This document shows positions 1 through 6,135 of a stretch of 12,231 nucleotides of DNA, piece after piece. Position numbers and translations under genes: made by a program. Source of the DNA: Clostridiales bacterium (GTDB lineage Bacteria > Bacillota > Clostridia > Oscillospirales > Acutalibacteraceae); the NCBI GenBank assembly GCA_012522615.1, contig JAAYKB010000125.1:1-12231 (forward strand). Reading direction: 5' to 3'. Within the stretch, counting starts at the first letter, position 1, and each line of letters begins with the position of its first letter. The notes below the pieces were generated by a model that saw nothing but the letters and a program-made list of their open reading frames with translations, searched no databases and was not told where the DNA came from.

Positions 1-2
1 AA

Positions 3-158
3 AGAATAACGCATGAAATTGTACAAGAGCTTCAAGCTACGAGAAGAGACTCCCGCTTTTGTTTATTGAAAGTTTTAGAACGGCAACTTGAGCAGGTGTC
101 AAACCGTTCAAATCATCAAAGAATGAGTGGCTGCACTTTTTTGTATCAGCAGCGGTAG
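3..158 (+). CDS. Possible 3' end of an unidentified gene (partial)
   Basis: One frame is open from the left edge of the window to a TAG at 156-158, giving 51 residues with a helical, charged middle (EIVQELQATRRDSR, then LKVLERQLEQV). The composition loosely resembles the linker helix between the cupin and DNA-binding parts of AraC-type regulators, but no helix-turn-helix follows before the stop, so it could equally be a truncated gene or chance. No start codon is visible inside the window. Function unknown; I am not sure it is translated. Confidence 0.25.
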   Translation, partial: RITHEIVQELQATRRDSRFCLLKVLERQLEQVSNRSNHQRMSGCTFLYQQR

Positions 159-236
159 TTGCTGTGATGCTCATAGTCGTGTTGCATGAAGTTGGCTTTT
201 CCGCAAAACGGGCAGCAGGGCGGGAAGCCCCGCCGA

Positions 237-278
237 CAATTTGCCCCCGAACGCCCGAAGGCGTTCGGGGGCAAATTG
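237..278. repeat. Perfect 19-bp inverted repeat, 4-nt loop
   Basis: The left arm CAATTTGCCCCCGAACGCC (237-255) and the right arm GGCGTTCGGGGGCAAATTG (260-278) are exact reverse complements around the loop CGAA. Neither side carries a T-run, so it is not a standard rho-independent terminator. It is more GC-rich than its surroundings and may be a REP-like or miniature mobile repeat. Copy number in the genome cannot be seen from here. Confidence 0.8.
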
Positions 279-359
279 ATGATGGCAGTTTCGCAGAGAT
301 ATTTTTGATAACTATTTGGAAGGTGCAGTGTTTTGTGGTGAAGCCATTGTACCAAAAGG

Positions 360-379
360 GCTGAGGTGTTCTCAGCTTT
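360..379 (+). terminator. Weak terminator-like hairpin
   Basis: GCTGAG (360-365) pairs with CTCAGC (371-376) around a 5-nt loop and is followed by TTTCATTT. The stem is only 6 bp and the T-run is interrupted, so this is a weak candidate for ending transcription from the left. It lies about 45 bp before the next start codon and could instead be leader structure. Confidence 0.3.
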
Positions 380-423
380 CATTTAACTTTACAATACTCG
401 TAAACAGTACCGGAGGAAATGAT

Positions 424-2373
424 ATGGAATGGAGAATTGCGAGAATAGGAAGTCATGAGACTGTTCAATTTGCCGAGCAGGAGCTAAGGAGATATTTAAC
501 AAAGTTAACACCTAATATTGAGATTGCTGTCATGTCAGAAAAAAATTATATACCGAACCGGAAAGGAACACTTTGGCTCGGCTGTTCCGATGCTTTTCAG
601 GAGTATCTTCCGCAAGTAGAGAATCCTCAGTTAGATGATGCAATTTATATAGGAGTAAAAAATGGAGAGGGCATTATTACCGGAACAAATGAGCGCAGTG
701 TTTTGATTGCTGTTTATCGTTTTTTGAAGGAATACGGTTGCCGATGGATTCGTCCGGGCATATTGGGTGAAATAATTCCTTATGTAGTTTTTCCGGAAAA
801 AAAACAAGTTTCTATTTGCGAAAAAGCCTCATATCGGCATCGCGGTGTTTGCATCGAGGGATTTGACTCATATACGCATATTGAGCAGATGCTTGATTGG
901 CTGCCCAAAATCGGGCTAAACAGCTATTTTTTTCAATTTATGGTGCCGTATACTTTTTTTAATAAATGGTATGGACATGTTCAGAATCCCTATATGCCTA
1001 AGCAGCACGTCACTGTGGAAGAAGTTGACAGTATGGTAATGTCTTTGGTCGACGTAGCGAAGACGCGCGGGCTGCTTTTGCACCGCGCCGGTCACGGGTG
1101 GACCTGTGAGCCTTTCGGCTTGGCTGGAAATGGATGGGATGCTCAGAAAGAGGACGTGCCTGAGGAGATTCGCCCTTATTTGGCCTTGGTGAACGGGAAA
1201 AGAGAATTGTGGAATCAAATTGCACTGAATACGAATTTATGCTATTCCAATCCGCAAGTTCATCGGACAATATCGACGGCAGCAGTAAATTATGTCAAAG
1301 AGCATCCAAAAACCGATTATCTACATATTTGGCTAGCGGATGATACTAATAATCATTGTGAATGTGAAAATTGCAGGGATACTCGCCCGGCGGATTTTTA
1401 TCTGCAGCTTCTAAATGAAATTGATGATGGGCTGACGGAAGCAAATTTATCTACAAAAATTGTGTTTCTGCTATATATGGATTTGTTGTGGCCGCCTGAA
1501 ATAGAGCGCCTGAAACACCCGGAACGCTTTGTACTGATGTTTGCTCCACATACACGTAGCTATACAACACCACTTTGTAATGGGGAGCGCCCCAAATCCG
1601 GGACGACGAATCCATTTATTAGAAATCATCTTCAAATGCCAAAGAAGACAGAGGATAATATTGAATATCTGCGTCAATGGCAGAAGCTTTTCTCCGGTGA
1701 CAGCTTTATTTTTGAATATCACTTGTGCTGGGATGTCAATTACGATTTATCAGGTTATCGTGCCGCGCGGATTTTATTCAAGGATATGCAGGATTTGCAT
1801 CTGTTGGGTCTTAACGGGATGATGAGCTGCCAGATGCAAAGAATTTTTTTACCGAATGGGCTTGCAATGACCGCTATGGCTGCGGCCCTTTGGAATCGAA
1901 ACACCGATTATGATATTCTGTTGAATCAATATTTTAAAGATGTTTATGGTGAGTATGCTGATGAGATGCAGCACTATCTAGATATACTGTCTGACTTGCT
2001 TGACGCACGATATCTGCGGCGGGAACTTCCGATAAAAGATGAAAGCTGTGTAATAAAATTCAAACGCATTCCGGATTTGGTCAATCACTATTTACCTCTT
2101 TTTAAAGATGCTGAAATGGCGGCGAAAACACCCGTGCAGCGAGCAGTGTGGAAAAATATGAAGCTACACGGGGAATTATGTATTCGTTTTTCCAAAGTGC
2201 TTGTCAACCGTGCTTCCGGAAATTTTCAGGAGGCAGATGCTTGTTGGAATGAAATGAAGGATTATATAAATCAAATTGAGCCTGAGATTCATCCGGTGTT
2301 TGATGTACTGTATTACATGATTATTGTAGGACGCGCATTAGGTTATGAGGATAGCCCGGATTATCAAGGGTGA
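424..2373 (+). CDS. DUF4838 domain-containing, glycoside-hydrolase-like protein
   Basis: The protein has 649 residues and no signal peptide or membrane segment, so it should be cytoplasmic. Residues 1-125 look like the alpha/beta domain found before the catalytic barrel in alpha-glucuronidases and hexosaminidases (GTNERSVLIAVYRFLKEYG at 87-105, then CRWIRPG). Residues from about 135 to 400 match DUF4838, including the family-type W303-L-A-D-D segment followed by the cysteine cluster H311-C-E-C-E-N-C317. The C-terminal third is helical and unrecognised. The family is associated with polysaccharide metabolism, but its reaction is not established, so the substrate cannot be named. The start at 424 is chosen because GGAGG at 412-416 sits 7 bp before it; the frame is open further upstream without a better site. 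The gene is visibly more AT-rich than gap or pyrB, which may indicate transfer. It stands alone on this strand. Confidence 0.8.
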   Translation: MEWRIARIGSHETVQFAEQELRRYLTKLTPNIEIAVMSEKNYIPNRKGTLWLGCSDAFQEYLPQVENPQLDDAIYIGVKNGEGIITGTNERSVLIAVYRFLKEYGCRWIRPGILGEIIPYVVFPEKKQVSICEKASYRHRGVCIEGFDSYTHIEQMLDWLPKIGLNSYFFQFMVPYTFFNKWYGHVQNPYMPKQHVTVEEVDSMVMSLVDVAKTRGLLLHRAGHGWTCEPFGLAGNGWDAQKEDVPEEIRPYLALVNGKRELWNQIALNTNLCYSNPQVHRTISTAAVNYVKEHPKTDYLHIWLADDTNNHCECENCRDTRPADFYLQLLNEIDDGLTEANLSTKIVFLLYMDLLWPPEIERLKHPERFVLMFAPHTRSYTTPLCNGERPKSGTTNPFIRNHLQMPKKTEDNIEYLRQWQKLFSGDSFIFEYHLCWDVNYDLSGYRAARILFKDMQDLHLLGLNGMMSCQMQRIFLPNGLAMTAMAAALWNRNTDYDILLNQYFKDVYGEYADEMQHYLDILSDLLDARYLRRELPIKDESCVIKFKRIPDLVNHYLPLFKDAEMAAKTPVQRAVWKNMKLHGELCIRFSKVLVNRASGNFQEADACWNEMKDYINQIEPEIHPVFDVLYYMIIVGRALGYEDSPDYQG

Positions 2374-2548
2374 GGATAGTACAATATGATATCCGAAAAA
2401 AGACTTGTACGGATAATGTTGTATTCCTGAAGAAAAGCTGATAGGCCACCCGGAGCGGAAGTTCATAGGTGTAAACTATCGGATTATTGGACAAATACGG
2501 TAAGCAGGACGAATTTCAAATGAATTGAGAATCTGTACAAGATATTCA

Positions 2549-2578
2549 ACAAAAAAAGAAAGACTGCCTGTGTTCTTT
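2549..2578 (-). terminator. Possible terminator of the comEA-like gene
   Basis: Read on the minus strand, a 5-bp stem AAAGA/TCTTT (2574-2578 with 2559-2563) is followed by CTTTTTTTG. The stem is short and overlaps the stop codon, so this is only a weak intrinsic terminator candidate. Confidence 0.35.
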
Positions 2579-3020
2579 AATCAATGGTGATCATATCACG
2601 GATTGCGGCGAAACGCTTTTCTCCGATACCGCTGACATTCATTATTTCCTCTATCGAGTCAAAGCCGCCGTATGTCTCACGATAAATAATAATACGTTCG
2701 GCGTACGCGGGACCGATGCCCGGCAGTGTTTCAAGAAGCTGCTTGCTTGCGGTATTAATATTGATTTTTTCGGCTGCGCTTGAATGATTTGATGTTGCAT
2801 TTATTGATGAAGATGGACCGTCGGCAACTGTATTTTGGGCAGAAGCCGTGCCTTCCGTTTTGATTGAATCCGATTCGGCGGCAAGACTTGATTCCGGCTC
2901 CGAATAAACCACGCTTATCGGGGATAGGTCGGGCGCATCCCATGCAGCGACAATACAAACCGCGACACAGAGCAGGATAGCCAAAGCCACCAACACCCGT
3001 TCCTTAAACAGATCGCTCAT
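2577..3020 (-). CDS. comEA: ComEA-like helix-hairpin-helix DNA-binding protein
   Basis: The 147-residue protein has a short cytoplasmic start, one hydrophobic segment at about residues 9-27, a low-complexity Ser/Ala/Glu linker (about 35-83), and a C-terminal pair of helix-hairpin-helix motifs: ININTAS at 86-92, LPGIGPAYAERI at 99-110 and VSGIGEKR at 129-136. This is the layout of ComEA, the surface-facing DNA receptor of natural transformation, which hands double-stranded DNA to the ComEC channel. The SLBB-type domain seen in many longer ComEA proteins is absent, so it is a short form. No comEC or comEB lies next to it; lexA is upstream on the same strand with a 136-bp gap. The ATG at 3018-3020 is preceded by a GGGGAG site 6-11 bp upstream. 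A general envelope DNA-binding role instead of competence is possible. Confidence 0.85.
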   Translation of the reverse strand: MSDLFKERVLVALAILLCVAVCIVAAWDAPDLSPISVVYSEPESSLAAESDSIKTEGTASAQNTVADGPSSSINATSNHSSAAEKININTASKQLLETLPGIGPAYAERIIIYRETYGGFDSIEEIMNVSGIGEKRFAAIRDMITID

Positions 3021-3067
3021 TCACATCTCCCCACCCGACATTCTGGCAAGTGTATGATTATATGTCT

Positions 3068-3097
3068 ATTATAATCGAATAAGGAAGAATAAGGCAA
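3068..3097 (-). promoter_or_regulatory. SigA-type promoter of the comEA-like gene
   Basis: On the minus strand TTGCCT (3092-3097) and a perfect TATAAT (3068-3073) are separated by 18 bp. The expected start near 3061 gives a leader of about 40 nt. Confidence 0.65.
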
Positions 3098-3156
3098 GCG
3101 ATATTTATAAAAATCCCAAATTATTATTATAAAACTAAGGTTAAATAGGTATAGCT

Positions 3157-3741
3157 TTAGAAATACCGCAACAAGGAAACGACCCTGCCCAAGACGATTG
3201 CTTCGTCCACTATAATCGGTTCATATTCATCATTTTCAGGCTGCAGGCGTATATGTCCGTTTTCACGATAAATACGCTTGACGGTTGCTTCGTCTCCTAT
3301 CAAAGCAACCACAATTTCACCGTTTTCGGCTACCGAGGTCTTGCGAACGATGACGACGTCGCCGTCAAAAATACCGGCATTAATCATACTGTCTCCCATG
3401 ACGCGGAGAGCAAACAAATCGCCCGGGTTATATCCTCCGCCCGAGTAGGGGACATACTCCTCAACCTCTTCGACTGCAAGAATAGGTTTTCCGGCCGTTA
3501 CACGTCCGAGAAGAGGAACACGTGCAACATTTTCACCAGGCATACGGATTGCGCGGTTTAATCCGCTTAGGCGTGTGATATACCCTTCTTCTTCCAACAC
3601 CCTAAGACAGGCGTGAACCGTTGATGTTGAGCTAATCCCTGTCGCCGCGCAGATCTCACGGACCGTAGGCGGCATGCTGTCCTGTGCACGCTCTCTAAGA
3701 AACATCAAGACTTTGCTTTGCCTTTCGGTTAATGGCTTCAT
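3157..3741 (-). CDS. lexA: LexA repressor, SOS regulator
   Basis: The 194-residue protein has a winged helix-turn-helix at the N terminus (MKPLTERQ start; recognition region about residues 26-56, TVREICAATGISSTSTVHAC) and an S24-type self-cleaving domain at the C terminus. The Ala83-Gly84 cleavage bond lies in GRVTAGKP, the nucleophile Ser118 in MGDSM, and the general-base Lys155 in EATVKR. All key residues are present, so RecA-stimulated self-cleavage and derepression of DNA-repair genes are expected. Length is slightly short of the usual 200-210 residues but complete. The start ATG is preceded by AAAGGGGG 8 bp upstream. It has its own promoter with an SOS-like operator over the -35 box, indicating autoregulation. 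Next gene downstream is the comEA-like gene, which has a separate promoter. Confidence 0.96.
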   Translation of the reverse strand: MKPLTERQSKVLMFLRERAQDSMPPTVREICAATGISSTSTVHACLRVLEEEGYITRLSGLNRAIRMPGENVARVPLLGRVTAGKPILAVEEVEEYVPYSGGGYNPGDLFALRVMGDSMINAGIFDGDVVIVRKTSVAENGEIVVALIGDEATVKRIYRENGHIRLQPENDEYEPIIVDEAIVLGRVVSLLRYF

Positions 3742-3767
3742 GGAACAACCCCCTTTACTTTATCTCT

Positions 3768-3796
3768 ATTTTACCATATTAATTCCAAAGAGTCAA
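3768..3796 (-). promoter_or_regulatory. SigA-type promoter of lexA
   Basis: On the minus strand TTGACT (3791-3796) and TAAAAT (3768-3773) are separated by exactly 17 bp. Transcription should start near 3761, giving a leader of about 20 nt that contains the AAAGGGGG ribosome binding site. Confidence 0.8.
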
Positions 3797-3807
3797 ACAA
3801 ATGTTTG
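3794..3807. promoter_or_regulatory. Probable LexA operator (SOS box), variant
   Basis: CAAACAAATGTTTG is a 14-bp dyad with perfect 6-bp arms (CAAACA and TGTTTG) around AA. It overlaps the lexA -35 box by 3 bp, the expected place for an autoregulatory site. The Gram-positive consensus is built on GAAC and GTTC half-sites; here both arms have A/T where G/C is usual. Position and symmetry support it, exact sequence only in part. Confidence 0.6.
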
Positions 3808-3877
3808 CGTCATTTATCTACAAAAAAATCTAACACTTTATTCATACTCAATTCACATAAAGGACACAACAGCGATT

Positions 3878-3883
3878 TATAAT
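3878..3883 (+). promoter_or_regulatory. -10 box of the small RNA candidate
   Basis: A perfect TATAAT lies 7 bp before the first base of the hairpin at 3890. No good -35 box sits at 17 bp; TTCACA at 3852-3857 is the closest match but would require a 20-bp spacer. The promoter call therefore rests mainly on the -10 box and on what follows. Confidence 0.5.
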
Positions 3884-3889
3884 CTTAGT

Positions 3890-4010
3890 GTACTCGGAAT
3901 AAACGGAGCCGCACCGTTTATTCCATCCAAGCGAGTACATTTACCCTCCTCAAAACACCCCTCTAACTTATTGCAAAGGACCTGCTGAAAAGTGGGCCCT
4001 TTGCTTTTTT
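3890..4010 (+). ncRNA. Candidate small regulatory RNA, about 121 nt, C-rich
   Basis: The predicted transcript starts with GTACTCG (3890-3896), which pairs with CGAGTAC (3932-3938). Inside it, GAATAAACGG (3897-3906) pairs perfectly with CCGTTTATTC (3914-3923) around a 7-nt loop, leaving an 8-nt one-sided bulge, CATCCAAG. Then comes an unpaired C-rich stretch (about 3939-3970) with ACCCTCCTC and ACACCCCTC, the first containing CCTCC, the complement of a ribosome binding site core. The RNA ends in a terminator stem (3973-4004) with a six-T run. Hairpin, C-rich open loop and terminator are the layout of Firmicute trans-acting RNAs that block ribosome binding sites. I do not recognise a known RNA family, and it lacks the 6S and SRP RNA hallmarks. 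No coding potential is visible. It is divergent from lexA; a leader function for the next gene is less likely because the terminator intervenes. Confidence 0.6.
3973..4010 (+). terminator. Rho-independent terminator of the small RNA
   Basis: GCAAAGG (3973-3979) pairs with CCTTTGC (3998-4004), extended past one A-C mismatch by two C-G pairs, and is followed directly by TTTTTT (4005-4010). This is a textbook intrinsic terminator with no protein-coding gene upstream on this strand. Confidence 0.85.
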
Positions 4011-4102
4011 GTATGCAATTTAAAAATTTTTCTGTTTCTCCGGCATATCGGCGATATTTCGGTCAAAAATACTAACAAACCCGATTGCCAAAAGTCCGTT
4101 TG

Positions 4103-4184
4103 ATGACATCTCGGTATATTGTATTCAACATCCACAGGGATGTCATTCAAATGCATAACCACTTCCGGCAATCCGATTTGAATG
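4103..4184 (+). promoter_or_regulatory. Structured leader of the M23 peptidase gene
   Basis: Two long-range stems are possible: ATGACATC (4103-4110) with GATGTCAT (4139-4146), and CATTCAAAT (4144-4152) with ATTTGAATG (4176-4184). They share bases 4144-4146, so they cannot both form fully. The second stem ends on the first G of the GGAGG ribosome binding site (4184-4188) and could limit translation. No known riboswitch class is recognised. Confidence 0.4.
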
Positions 4185-4194
4185 GAGGAACAAG

Positions 4195-4935
4195 ATGGGA
4201 CATATTAATTTTGATAAAGGCAATAAAAAGAAAAGCGCGTTTAACGGCTTTTATCTTGCTCTGGCAATCTGTCTGGTTGCGGTGGGCGGCGTTGCCGTCA
4301 CCACCTTTATCAGTGCAATGCGCGGCGTTGAAACCGATAAAAAAGGGAAAAGCGAGAATCCCGCTGTTGCAACAACAAACCCGACAAAGCCGGTCGGTCA
4401 AGTCGTAACAAATATACCGGACGACAGGACAAGCACACCGAAAAGCACCGCAACATCTGTAAGTACAAGCACTACCGCGGCGCGTGCCGATTTATTTATA
4501 CTTCCGCTTACCAACCAGGTAATCCGCGCTTACAGCAACAGCAAGCCGGTTTTTTCGCCCACAATGAATGATTGGCGTGTTCATAACGGGGTTGATTTTG
4601 CGGGCAGCACGAATCAGACCGTAAAAGCTCTTGCGGACGGGACTATCGCTTCAATCTCCAAGGATACCATTTGGGGCGACGTTGTTTTAATAGACCACGG
4701 TTACGGAATTCAATCCCGATATTGCGGCGTCAATACCTCCTTAAAGAAAGGCGCCAAGGTTAAGGTGGGGGATGAAATAGGAAAGATCACGGTTATTCCG
4801 TGCGAAACAAGCGACCCGCCCCACCTGCATCTTGAGATTATGGTCAACAACGAATATGTGAATCCGATAGAAGCCATCGGAAGAGAGGTTAAATATTCCG
4901 CCCAGACGACCTCCTCCGGAACAACCAAAAAATAA
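4195..4935 (+). CDS. M23 family metallopeptidase, SpoIIQ-like
   Basis: The 246-residue protein has a cytoplasmic tail with basic residues, one membrane segment at about 19-41, a Thr/Ser/Pro-rich linker (about 50-95) and a LytM-type M23 domain (about 100-228) outside the membrane. The zinc site is intact: H130 and D134 in WRVHNGVDF and H212 in PPHLHLE, with H210 in the same motif. The second active-site histidine, usually in a Y-x-H-L motif, appears to be missing: the matching place reads RYCGVN (175-180). The domain pattern (VIRAYS, W-x-x-HNG-x-D, VKALADGT, PHLHLE) matches clostridial SpoIIQ, the forespore protein that joins SpoIIIAH to form the channel between forespore and mother cell. Peptidoglycan endopeptidase is the alternative role. 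The start follows GGAGG (4184-4188) by 6 bp. A long hairpin terminator follows. Confidence 0.85.
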   Translation: MGHINFDKGNKKKSAFNGFYLALAICLVAVGGVAVTTFISAMRGVETDKKGKSENPAVATTNPTKPVGQVVTNIPDDRTSTPKSTATSVSTSTTAARADLFILPLTNQVIRAYSNSKPVFSPTMNDWRVHNGVDFAGSTNQTVKALADGTIASISKDTIWGDVVLIDHGYGIQSRYCGVNTSLKKGAKVKVGDEIGKITVIPCETSDPPHLHLEIMVNNEYVNPIEAIGREVKYSAQTTSSGTTKK

Positions 4936-4981
4936 CCTGCCCTCGGAAACCGTACGGACTCCGTCGGATCGGTCAAAGGGG

Positions 4982-5032
4982 CATAAAGGGAAACTGCTGA
5001 CGTTTGTATAGCTGCGGCAGTTTCTCTTTATG
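4982..5032 (+). terminator. Hairpin terminator after the M23 gene
   Basis: CATAAAGGGAAACTGC (4982-4997) pairs with GCAGTTTCTCTTTATG (5017-5032): 16 bp with one G-T wobble. The following sequence is T-rich but interrupted (TTTATAGATTTTTATT). It separates the peptidase gene from the dehydrogenase gene. Confidence 0.75.
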
Positions 5033-5049
5033 TTTATAGATTTTTATTA

Positions 5050-5055
5050 TATAAT
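5050..5055 (+). promoter_or_regulatory. -10 box before the Gfo/Idh/MocA gene
   Basis: A perfect TATAAT lies directly after the terminator, about 30 bp before the start codon. At 17 bp upstream only TTTATG (5027-5032) is available as a -35 box, so the match is partial. Confidence 0.4.
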
Positions 5056-5085
5056 AAACCAACAAATACTTTTGGAGGAATATAT

Positions 5086-6075
5086 ATGCGGTTTGCAACT
5101 ATCGGTACGGGATGGATTACCGACGCTTTTATCGAGGGGACCGAGCAGGTCGAGGGTATGGAGCTTGCTGCGGTATATTCGCGCGATGAGAAAAGGGGAC
5201 AGGCCTTTTCAAAAAAGCATGGGGGCAAACCGGTTTTTACCGCTCTTAACAAGCTGGCTGTATCCGATTTAATCGACGCGGTATATATTGCAAGCCCCAA
5301 CGCTTTACACTATGAACAGAGCAGGTTGTTTTTAGAAAACGGAAAGCATGTATTATGCGAAAAGCCCATAACGGTTACCCCGGAGCAGTACCGTGAGCTT
5401 TTAGAGCTTGCTTTGCAAAACCACCTGGTTTATATGGAAGCAATCATGATGCGGCATCTGCCTGCCCGCGCCTTGCTGCATGACGCCTTGAATCGCATCG
5501 GGAAAATAACCACCGCAAGATTTGATTTTTCTCAGCTGTCGTCAAAATACGCTGCAATTCAGGCGGGCGAGCTTCCGAACATATTCAATCCCGCGATGGC
5601 AGCCGGATGTTTTATGGACCTTGGGATTTATTGCGTCTATGCCGCCGTTGACCTGTTCGGAAAGCCCGACAGAATCACCGCAAGTGCAGGCTTTCTGAAA
5701 ACCGGCTCGGACGGCTTCGGGACGGCAATATTTGACTATAACGACAAGCAGGTCATCCTTACCTACTCCAAAACCGGTCAAAGCATGATCGGTTCTGAGA
5801 TTTTAGGGGATAGGGGAACACTGAAAATCGGTTCTGTTTCCAAGCTTACCGATATAACCTTAGTCACCCACAATGACGGATATCCTCAAAGCGAAACAAT
5901 TGTCGGCGATATACCCAAACCGGTATTGATGAGCGGCGAGGCCGCGGCGTTTCGCCGTTTTGCGGAAGATATGGCCAACCATGCCGCCGAGTATCAAAGC
6001 GTATGTAAACTCACCCTCGCGGTAAATGAAACAATGGAAGAAGTTCGAAGGCTTGCAGGAATAAAATTTAATTAA
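5086..6075 (+). CDS. Gfo/Idh/MocA family NAD(P)-dependent oxidoreductase
   Basis: The 329-residue protein is of normal length for the family and cytoplasmic. Residues 1-120 form the Rossmann domain: the dinucleotide loop IGTGWITDAF at 6-15, then strand AAVYSRD (28-34), and the hallmark E92-K93-P94 in CEKPITV, whose lysine is the usual catalytic or substrate-binding residue. The C-terminal alpha/beta domain carries MEAIMMRHLPA (117-127) and FMDLGIYCVY (176-185), as in the dihydrodiol dehydrogenase-like branch. Such enzymes oxidise or reduce sugars and related polyols; the substrate here cannot be read from the sequence. The start is fixed by GGAGG (5074-5078) 7 bp upstream. It appears to be a single-gene unit: a terminator lies before it and a separate merR promoter begins 9 bp after its stop. 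Confidence 0.9.
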   Translation: MRFATIGTGWITDAFIEGTEQVEGMELAAVYSRDEKRGQAFSKKHGGKPVFTALNKLAVSDLIDAVYIASPNALHYEQSRLFLENGKHVLCEKPITVTPEQYRELLELALQNHLVYMEAIMMRHLPARALLHDALNRIGKITTARFDFSQLSSKYAAIQAGELPNIFNPAMAAGCFMDLGIYCVYAAVDLFGKPDRITASAGFLKTGSDGFGTAIFDYNDKQVILTYSKTGQSMIGSEILGDRGTLKIGSVSKLTDITLVTHNDGYPQSETIVGDIPKPVLMSGEAAAFRRFAEDMANHAAEYQSVCKLTLAVNETMEEVRRLAGIKFN

Positions 6076-6083
6076 AAAAGTTC

Positions 6084-6114
6084 TTGACCCTGACGTTATG
6101 TCATAGTGTATGAT
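6084..6114 (+). promoter_or_regulatory. MerR-type promoter and operator of the tipA-like gene
   Basis: TTGACC (6084-6089) and TATGAT (6109-6114) are separated by 19 bp, the over-long spacer typical of MerR-family activated promoters. The spacer contains a dyad, TGAC (6091-6094) and GTCA (6100-6103), centred between the two boxes where the dimer binds and untwists DNA. Transcription would begin near 6121, directly at the ribosome binding site, so the gene is very probably autoregulated. Confidence 0.85.
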
Positions 6115-6135
6115 GGCCTTGAAGGAGGGAAAAGA

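Larger units (their letters stand above)
159..423. other. Intergenic stretch with no convincing gene
   Basis: Short open frames exist on both strands but none has a ribosome binding site or a recognisable protein. The stretch holds the perfect inverted repeat at 237-278 and a weak terminator-like hairpin at 360-379. No clear -35/-10 promoter for the following gene was found. Confidence 0.5.

Noticed and set aside
146..382. Minus-strand frame of 78 residues with a CPFCGK zinc-finger-like end
   Set aside because: It runs through the perfect palindrome, has no ribosome binding site and shows no family pattern; the single CxxC pair is not enough to call a transposase remnant.
316..423. Longer version of the DUF4838 protein starting at 316
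   Set aside because: The additional 36 residues cross the hairpin at 360-376 and do not fit the family; the GGAGG at 412-416 clearly points to ATG 424.
2374..2576. Possible pseudogene after the DUF4838 gene (open frame 2417-2500)
   Set aside because: Only 28 codons without a start or a recognised family; kept as a hint in the findings, not as a feature.
4043..4070. SigF-like promoter (GCATA and GGTCAAAAAT) before the SpoIIQ-like gene
   Set aside because: The spacer is only 13 bp and the -10 part has a mismatch at a conserved T, so forespore control is not supported by the sequence alone.
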